Positions 56,482-64,000 of a stretch of 64,000 nt of DNA are shown here, one piece after another. Numbering within the stretch: position 1 is the first letter of the stretch; each line of letters opens with the position of its first letter. Location of the stretch: the NCBI GenBank assembly GCA_030490835.1, contig CM059975.1, positions 4,987,579 through 5,051,578 on the forward strand, in the 5' to 3' direction. The notes below the pieces were generated by a model that worked only from the letters and a program-made list of their open reading frames with translations, was not told the DNA's origin and did not search any database. The DNA is from Annona cherimola. Taxonomy: Eukaryota > Streptophyta > Magnoliopsida > Magnoliales > Annonaceae. A program made the translations under genes and the position numbers.

Positions 56482-57234
56482 ATGTCCCGCCGTTACGACA
56501 GCCGGACCACTATCTTCTCGCCGGAGGGTCGCCTCTACCAGGTGGAATACGCTATGGAAGCGATCGGAAACGCCGGCACCGCCATCGGCATCCTCGCCAC
56601 CGATGGCGTCGTCCTCATCGGGGAGAAGAAGGTCACGTCCAAGCTCCTCCAGACCTCCCGTTCCACGGAGAAGATGTACAAGATCGACTCCCACGTCGCC
56701 TGTGCCGTCGCTGGCATCATGTCGGACGCCAACATCCTCATCAACTCCGCCCGCGTCATGGCTCAGCGCTACACTTACGCGTATCAGCATCCCATTCCTG
56801 TCGAGCAGCTCGTCCAATCCCTCTGCGACACCAAGCAGGGCTACACGCAATTCGGTGGCCTACGCCCCTTCGGCGTCTCCTTCCTCTTCGCTGGCTACGA
56901 CTCCAATTACGGATTCCAGCTCTACACGAGCGATCCCAGCGGCAATTACGGCGGGTGGAAGGCGGCCGCCATTGGGGCCAATAACCAGGCTGCTCAGTCG
57001 ATGCTGAAGCAGGACTACAAGGACGAGATCACAAGGGAGGAGGCGGTTGCACTTGCGCTCAAGGTGCTCAGCAAGACGATGGATAGCACGAGCCTCACGT
57101 CGGAGAAGCTAGAGCTTGCTGAGGTGTTCCTTGCGCCGAATGGGGAGGTGAAGTATCAGGTCTGCTCGCCTGAAGCGCTGGGAAAGCTGCTAGTGAAAGC
57201 TGGCGTCACGCAGCCTGCTGTCTCTTCAGAGTAG
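56482..57234 (+). CDS. PAC1: 20S proteasome subunit alpha type-4 (alpha3/C)
   Basis: 250 residues in one exon, the usual length of plant PAC1. It builds the outer alpha ring of the 20S core, which gates entry of substrates and binds the 19S regulator; alpha subunits have no catalytic threonine. The proteasome alpha signature is at the N-terminus ([20 protein letters not shown], residues 5-24). Further conserved blocks are [41 protein letters not shown] and [11 protein letters not shown]. The Met at 56482 directly precedes SRRYDSRT and has a good context. The coding DNA is GC-rich, especially at third positions, against AT-rich flanks. It is divergent from RLK5 and unrelated in function. Absence of CDS introns could reflect the ancestral gene or retroposition; no oligo(A) tail or target duplication is visible, so I favour an ordinary gene. 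Confidence 0.97.
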   Translation: MSRRYDSRTTIFSPEGRLYQVEYAMEAIGNAGTAIGILATDGVVLIGEKKVTSKLLQTSRSTEKMYKIDSHVACAVAGIMSDANILINSARVMAQRYTYAYQHPIPVEQLVQSLCDTKQGYTQFGGLRPFGVSFLFAGYDSNYGFQLYTSDPSGNYGGWKAAAIGANNQAAQSMLKQDYKDEITREEAVALALKVLSKTMDSTSLTSEKLELAEVFLAPNGEVKYQVCSPEALGKLLVKAGVTQPAVSSE

Positions 57235-59473
57235 ACTATATCCTGGCTTCGGCAGGCTTCTGTTGCTAGATGTTCGGAGTTTTCGGCTGTATTTGGTGGT
57301 TCTCTTTAGTCTTTTCCTTTCTGTGAACTGTTTTACTGAATGATGCCATTCGAAGATTTAATATTGAAGGCTATCTCTTGCATGGGGTATTCAAATTTTC
57401 ATTTAAGTTATTTGTCTGCTAAGATTTTACTAGAAACTTTGTTCTTCATTCTGGATCAGATTATATAATTCAGAGACAAGTATGACATATGTTCGAATGC
57501 CTGATGGAGTCTTTTTTGTTCTTAAAAATTAGCCTGAGGAAGTGGCGATGCAAAATTTTTTTAGTTGAATAGAAGCACTTGGGAATTGCTCATGCATTAG
57601 AAACACCATCAATGTGGGTCATTTTTCATGCTTTTAATGAGTGCACAGCAAATAGACAGTGAGGAAGGAAAAATACAGCAATGGAAGGCTTGCAAGTTTG
57701 TAGCTGGTGTTTGATTGGAACTGTTTTAAAAATGCCTCTATGCCCTAAACCAGAACTGACAATTGGTTTTATAGCTGATGATGCAGTAACGCAAATTTTT
57801 TTAGTTAATTAGAACTTGGGAATTGCTGATGCATTAGAAACCTCCTCATGTGGGATGTTTTTCATGCTTTAAGGAAGGGCCTGCGGTTCCTTTCCAGTCT
57901 TCAGTTATAACAGCTGGAGAAAATCTAGAACTGTTACAATGGATGATAAGAATCATAAGATAAGGGAAAATAGATACATGTGGCTTGGCCATGCACAACA
58001 GCAATCAAGAATAGAAATCTTAGGAATAATCTAGTCCAAAGATGAGGAACATAATAGAGAACTGGAAATACCAAAAATGAAAATGCATGCAGCTGCTAAA
58101 GAAGATTTGAAGTTAGGGATTAATTGAGAACATTTTCCATGAATATATAATGATGTCAAACAATTCACATTGATGGCTTTTTTGTTTGGGTTGTTCCTAT
58201 TCTTTGATTCTTGTTGCTCTTGGTGATTTGGGTAATCATCAATCTAAGAAACATGGATCCTTGGGAACACTTATGGAGATTATAACAGTTGGCTAGAAGA
58301 ACATTAATCAAAAATGGCATTTTCTATTTTTCTAACTTTGTTTGGTCATCCAAAGATTAGCATGCGAGATAGCTAATGCATGTAACATGATACATTGGAT
58401 TAGGTTTAAGCTACCAAGCTACAGGGCGTTTTCCTGACCTAGTTAAGGCTACAATTAGTTGCAGTAAGTTTGACATAAGTCTATAAAAATTATGTATCAG
58501 ACATTATAATAACTAACAAAGAAGGTGGTTTTTGTTGAAATTTTGTGGCACTCATATCATCATCATATGTCACATAAGTGGAATCAATGATATCATTCTT
58601 GTTGACTTTGGGCTTCTTTAGTTCTTGTTGTTCTCATATAATTTCCTTTTGACCTCTAACAATGTTCCTGGTAGCATTTTGCTCTCTCTTATAGACTTCT
58701 GCTCAGATCCACTTGTCCTTGTAAGTTGTAACTAATGCCAATGCTGGCTTCTGTGTGCATGACGAAACCATCCGAGCCTCCTTGCTCTCATTTTATCACT
58801 TATGATATCTTAAATTATTACAATTTTTAGTTTTATCCGTGGTCTACAATACATCAATTTTAACATTCTTGCTTGGGCTGCACTCATCTTATAAATATAT
58901 TATTCTTTGACTGCTCAACATTCATAGCTCGTCTTACTTGTCCTGGAATACTGAAGAAAGGGAACATGTCATTGCATATTGGACGTTAAGTAGCTGCATA
59001 ACTCAGTAAATATTTCAGATCTATTCCTATAATATAAACCAAGCCAGAACAAACTGTAACAACATAATCCAAAGGTTGTCTTTATGAATGAAATGCTACT
59101 GATGGACCTTGCTGGTTAACGCAGAAAATACATCAGACCATTGTAACTTATTTTTGTCGAGTTAAGTCAAATTTTTTGTAAACGATCTCTGAGTGGACAT
59201 GATATGTTTTGAGGTTGAGGTTGTGTAAAAGTCGTTTGTGTTGACAAGCACAATGGCTGAGAAAAGATTGGCTTGTGCCATTCTGCTGCTGCTGTGCTGT
59301 TTCCTTCCTGATGACAATTAACTTTTGCCCAATTGCTGGTGTTTTCTTCTGAGATTGGCATTAAATGGTTAGAATGACTGTTAAAGCTTGTTTAGGTAAA
59401 ACAGAATTGATCAACGTGATTGAAGGATGGTTATCCTAAGTAAACGTCATATGTCTTGCCAATTGAGAAACGC
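57235..59473. other. PAC1 3' flank and intergenic DNA
   Basis: The first about 140 bp are the likely 3' UTR (AT-rich with aatattgaagg). No further gene is supported. A 90-bp direct repeat occurs at 57547-57636 and 57780-57873. Confidence 0.45.
57547..57873 (+). repeat. Direct repeat of about 90 bp, two units 233 bp apart
   Basis: Both units share cttgggaattgctNatgcat, tagaaac and catgtttta-type ends (57547-57636, 57780-57873). Similarity is roughly 80 percent by eye. Confidence 0.6.
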
Positions 59474-59476
59474 GTA

Positions 59477-60481
59477 GCACCTGTTTGATTTAGCTGGAGT
59501 TTAATGGCTTATGACTGATGAGCAGCTGAAGTTAAATAAATAGACAATACTTAATACAGCTGAAATAAAATGACTAAAACTATTAAATTGCATTTGATGC
59601 ATATGAAGTTGAAATATTAAAATAATGTACAAAACACAAAAATATCCTTATATCTTTTGTGAAGATACATTTACAATATTTTGAATAAAATTTTAAAACT
59701 CAAAATAATGGATAGATTTTTAAAATTAAAATGATTAATTGGAATATTTATAATTGTGTTTATAAGAATTATTCAATAAATAATCTATACAAACTTCTAT
59801 TATTGTATTTATTTGTGGGTTGTCATCCTATATAACTAGTTGCATAGATTGGATTACGCTATGCAACTTGTTAGTTTTATATTTAAAAAATATTGTTTAA
59901 TTGACTAATTCATTTTTAATATTCATTTTTATTTATTTACTTAAAAATTATTTTTCATCAAAATGTATAATTTGTAAAAATTTAAAACCTTTTAAAAGTG
60001 AATGTGTAACCATTAAACTTTGAAAAATAAATACATAATGTAACATTTCAAATTTAAAATAATTTAAAATTGAACATCTAACCATTAAACTTTGGAGGTA
60101 AATATACAACATTTTCAGTATAGTTGGTTTTGATATTTAACTATATCTTAATTATTAATGGTTGGATTGAAGAATTTTTTTAAAATAGAGAACTAATAGT
60201 TTCAACAAATTGCATAATATTATAATGTATTTTATATAATAGTGTTATCTTTTATGGTGAAGGAATTCCATAATCTTAATGAGGTTATTCTAAGCAAATA
60301 AAATTTTGATAAGCCAAAAAGCACTTTGAAAGGGTGCTTGCGGCTTATTGAACACGTTAGGAAATTTTCTTTAGATAAGCATTGGATCATAAGCTCCACC
60401 AAACATCGCTTGCTTTCAAATGTGACTCAAGATAAGAAAATAAGCCGTAAGTTACAGTAATGAGCCAAATCAAACAGGCCC
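59477..60481. mobile_element. Possible PIF/Harbinger-type non-autonomous element
   Basis: About 1,005 bp, with left end GCACCTGTTTGATTTAG and right end the inverse of GGGCCTGTTTGATTTGG. A 3-bp flank tta follows at 60482-60484 and gta precedes at 59474-59476. The interior is AT-rich with no transposase. TIR sequence and TSD size suggest Harbinger. Confidence 0.5.
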
Positions 60482-60484
60482 TTA

Positions 60485-62342
60485 GTCCTTTGTTTGTTTT
60501 AAGCATGCTCTATGGAGTTCATTTCATTTATTGGTTCATTTGGTTGTAACTTGTAAGCATGCTTCACAGAGTTCGCTTTAAACATTGGTAGAATTGGTGT
60601 CCGGGATTTTCTGAAATGAATCTATTTATTGGTTGGGAGATAGCATCCTATCATTTATTTGTATGGTTGCAACTTGCAAGCCTGCTGTTTCAGTTCTATG
60701 TTTTGTATCTATGGGGAAGGAACAAATAATTCACACTGATTTCAGCTTGGTGATTAGTGGTTTTTTAGCGTCTTTTGTGATTGGAATGACAAAAATGGAG
60801 TCCCCTGGTATGTATCTTCTTTTCTGATTTCTAACTGGGCGATTGGATTTTATGGATGTGTGTCTTGCCTTTTGGTTTGGAGTTCTAATGTTTATTAGAA
60901 GAATTTTGACTCTTTTACTCTCTATGACCTTTCTACTGCATTATATTATTAAGCATTTTTGATGCTACTCCAAGGTTATGGTGGATGATTCTACCATGGT
61001 TTAAGATATCCACAGCATTGCCTCTACAGTCTAAACTGCCTTGGCTGGAACAAAAGTAAAAAATCAGCCAATTGCCATATTTGTGTAAAATTTGTTTTTG
61101 TGCCCCTTTGCAATTGTATCAGGGCACCCAACAGTGATAATTGAGTGCGGACTGGCTGCATTTTTTTGTTCTTTGAGTAATTGAAAGATCATTATCATAA
61201 ATCATTTCCCACCTAAGCGGGTCAGCTTCTTTGAGTAATTGAAAGACGAAATCGGTAAATCCGTAGGAAAATACAGTGGTGTGCATCTAGATGTGAAGTG
61301 TGCACTGATGTGCGATATTCAGTATTGCTATTTGTTTGCCCCTTTTGTTGAACGTGTTCTTTGATTTTGTTCCTTCAAAAATCGAGTGGGTGCTAAACAA
61401 TGTATGGGTTTGTTTGCTGTTTCCTGAAATTCAGAATACTCCATTATTTTTTCGATAATAGAATACTCTATTCTTGGGAATGGGGATGCTCCTGTTTCGT
61501 GAAAACCTCCTCAAGAAGTGCTTAAGTGTGATTGGAATGATAATACCTAATGATTTTCGGATGCGCTGGGTGCGTAATTTGAACCCCTTGGGCAATGCGG
61601 TTGGTCTACCAAAGATTTTTGCCTTAAGTTGGGCATGAATCTCCCATACTTTTGCATGTTTTGCCTTTCAAGGTAGCTATCATCTACCATCTACCTATGC
61701 GTGTTGATCTAAATGGTAGGAGCTCAGTTTTCCTCAAGTAAAGTCTTGGTTTCAGTTTTTTGAATGAAAAGACAAGCGTTTGGAGGGCTTCCCTTCCTTT
61801 TAGGGTCTGACCTCAGGGTCTGACCTATGAAAAAACAGAGCTATGTAGTTGAAATATATACATGATTATATACAACAGGAAAATATTTCAGTGCATGCGA
61901 TTGTATTGTACAGTCCATGTACTGTGGGGCTTACTTGATCATAAATAAGAAATGTAATCCATGCACTGTATTTAGAATTATTCACTTTATTAGCATATCA
62001 ATTTTCATCCAAATTCAACTTGTGTATGTGCCCCATCTTAAAACGGTATAAAATCAACGTAATAAAATAGTTTAATGTAAATATCTAGTTTTTTTAAAGC
62101 AATGTAAATATCAAGTTTAAAGTGATATTTTTAGTATGATTTTTATATAAATAAATGATTTATAAAGTATTATTACATTTTAATATGTACAAGGCTCATT
62201 TTGGGGCAGATTATATCATAATTGTGGTGCAGTTCATCTGTGCATGATGGGTTCTTTAGACCATATATTGTATATATGCTTAAGTTACAATTCATTTTTA
62301 TTTTATTTTTTGATTTTTTTTCTTCATAAACTTGTTTCCCTA
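60485..62342. other. Intergenic DNA with short repeats
   Basis: No gene is supported. A perfect 20-bp direct repeat (ttctttgagtaattgaaaga) occurs at 61169-61188 and 61227-61246. A tandem agggtctgacct pair lies near 61800. 61880-62180 is similar to 63210-63560. Confidence 0.45.
61880..62180 (+). repeat. Dispersed repeat, copy A (partner at 63210-63560)
   Basis: Shares cagtgcatgc, gtatttagaatt, ttcactttattag and the taaaatcaacgt block with the partner. The partner has an internal tandem duplication of about 48 bp (63308-63400). Confidence 0.6.
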
Positions 62343-62720
62343 GGGCTCTGATACAGTGCACTCGGGTGCACTTAGCCTTAGTGCAACCCTGTGCTTTAAC
62401 TCATTTTTTAAATTTTTTTTATATAACTGTTAATCAAAGTGTATTTAACATGCATGTCAATTTTACCATTTTGGAGTATTTTAGATATTTATTTTTTATT
62501 TTTGAAAATTAGTGGCATTTTAGTAATTTTAAATTACCTAAATGTCATTGATTTTCAAAAATCAAAAAATAAACATCTAAAATACTCTAAAAATGGTAAA
62601 AGTTGATACGCATGTTAAATACATTTAGATTAATAATTATATAAAAAAATTTCAAAAATAAATATAAAAAGTGGGTTAAATGCACTTAGGTGCACTGAGG
62701 CTAAATGCATCATAAATATG
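62343..62720. repeat. Foldback MITE relative
   Basis: Inverted-repeat element with the 16943-17327 core and ends cagtgcactcgggtgcactt and aggtgcactgaggctaaatg. Confidence 0.6.
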
Positions 62721-64000
62721 TAAAAGTATGGTAAAATAACAAAACTTGGTGTATAGATTAAATATATTGGGGAAAATATATTTATGAAGAAAAAATCAAA
62801 AAACGAAATGAAAATAAAATAAAAAACAAATATTGTAACTTAAGCATATATATAATATATTTTATATAATCGTGCTTCATATAATATATAGAGAGGTGTT
62901 ACTGTATATTTATATGCATCGTAACTTACGATGTGTTTGCCTCAAAATGAGCTCTACATGTATTTAAATGTCTTAACACTTTATATGATCATTTATCTAT
63001 GTAGGAGCTATATCTTATATAGTTTAGATGTTTTTTACATGGTAATAAAAAAACAATTTTAAATACAACGGGTGGAATAGATATACGTTTTATTATCATA
63101 TGCAACCGATTTTGATGCAAATGCACGATAAGTTATCATATGCGGCCCATTTTGATGTAAATGCACAATAAGTTACATGCACTAATGTATATATAAATAT
63201 ATATATATAATGTTCCAGTGCATGCAACCGTACAGTGCAGTCTATGCATTGTGAGCCTCACTTGATCATGAATAGAAAATCTACCCCACTCATTGTATTT
63301 AGAATTGTTCACTTTATTAGTATATTAATTTTCATTCAAGTCCAACATGTGAATATTCACTTTATTAGTATATCAATTTTCATTCAAGTCCAACATGTGT
63401 ATAGTCTCTATCTTAAAATGGTGTAAAATCAACGTTATAAAATAATTTAATATAAACATCAACTTTAAAGTTGTATTTTTAACATCGAAATAGTCTAAAA
63501 TATGATTTTAATATAGATAAATGATTGTATAAAGTTTCATTGCATTCTAATATATGTAACAATGTTGTCAGAACCGATCTGATGATCGAACTAGTTAAGT
63601 GACTGGTTTGGTTCGGACTGATTTAACCGGTTAAGTAAATCGGTTTGAACCGGCAACATCATTATTGCATATTTATGATGTAATAAATATAAAAAAATTT
63701 AAATTATATTAATAAATATTTATATTCATAACTCCTCACAAAATAAATTAAAATTAGAATATATCATTCTAATTACTAGAATATGCAATAAATCAAAAAT
63801 ATTTTCAAGTATATATTACCTAAAAATAGATAGAACATCAAAAATTAATATTGTTAATTAATCTAAAAGAAAATGTAATATTATATTAATTTTAGTTTCT
63901 TATAATTTATTTTTGTGCTTTCATTAATTGCCCATTTTTATACTATCTAATATAATAAGAAATAAAAAATAATGTTAAATAATTAAATCATTTTTACTAA
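62721..64000. other. AT-rich intergenic DNA to the window end
   Basis: No gene is seen. Two tandem units of about 43 bp (ttatcatatgc...aaatgcac) lie at about 63085-63172. 63210-63560 is copy B of the repeat at 61880. 63568-63655 is an AACCGG-rich element end (gtttgaaccggcaac) related to the right end of 1-480. Confidence 0.5.

Noticed and set aside
56287..56850. 187-residue minus-strand frame opposite PAC1
   Set aside because: A shadow of GC-rich codons; no recognisable domain, while the + strand is a clear proteasome subunit.
56327..57007. 226-residue + frame overlapping PAC1
   Set aside because: Ser/Pro-rich low-complexity translation from another frame of the PAC1 gene.
1..64000. tRNA, rRNA or CRISPR-like arrays
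   Set aside because: I found no cloverleaf-like or regularly spaced repeat pattern; the tRNA-Met matches are retrotransposon primer sites.

Overview
The window is plant nuclear DNA, most likely from a eudicot or magnoliid; I cannot name the species. The evidence is a family of G-type (bulb-type) lectin S-receptor-like kinases of the intronless SD2 type (At2g19130-like), Ty1/copia and Ty3/gypsy retrotransposons primed by initiator tRNA-Met, hAT, Mutator and Tourist-like elements, AT-rich intergenic DNA, and a 20S proteasome alpha-4 gene.

Layout. The left 50 kb is a decaying lectin-receptor-kinase cluster. On the + strand are RLK1 (481-2101, truncated and frameshifted), a relic holding only a promoter and start codon (4097-4376), and RLK2 (7404-15186), which is split by a 5.4-kb copia element. 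On the - strand are RLK3 (19570-23313, a wreck without a kinase domain), RLK4 (26720-29133, one single-base frameshift) and RLK5 (48250-50616, the only copy with an intact frame). The two orientations meet tail to tail between about 15.2 and 19.5 kb. RLK3, RLK4 and RLK5 lie in a tandem segmental duplication: RLK3 upstream DNA (23.2-25.8 kb) matches RLK4 upstream DNA (29.0-34.5 kb). The matching copies act as empty-site controls that expose several insertions.

A nested transposon stack lies between 35273 and 48132. A chromovirus-like gypsy element, with CTGAG target duplications, inserted about 110 bp beyond the RLK5 stop codon. Its integrase region later received a 2.4-kb solo-LTR-like insertion. 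Its reverse transcriptase region received a Mutator-like element carrying a captured 5' fragment of a polygalacturonase (GH28) gene, i.e. a Pack-MULE. That MULE then received two non-autonomous hAT elements, one of them inside its left terminal inverted repeat. Removing all insertions leaves a gypsy element of about 6.3 kb, a normal size.

The right 14 kb holds one clear gene, the proteasome subunit PAC1 (56482-57234, +), divergent from RLK5 across 5.9 kb of repeat-rich DNA. The rest is AT-rich DNA with MITEs and short repeats.

I found no wholly new gene system. The most unusual items are the near-perfect disruption of RLK2, a duplicated primer-binding site in the copia element, the Pack-MULE with its gene capture, and a set of tiny oligo(A) insertions flanked by 14-17 bp target duplications. 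All comparisons were made by eye; identities and boundaries should be confirmed by alignment.
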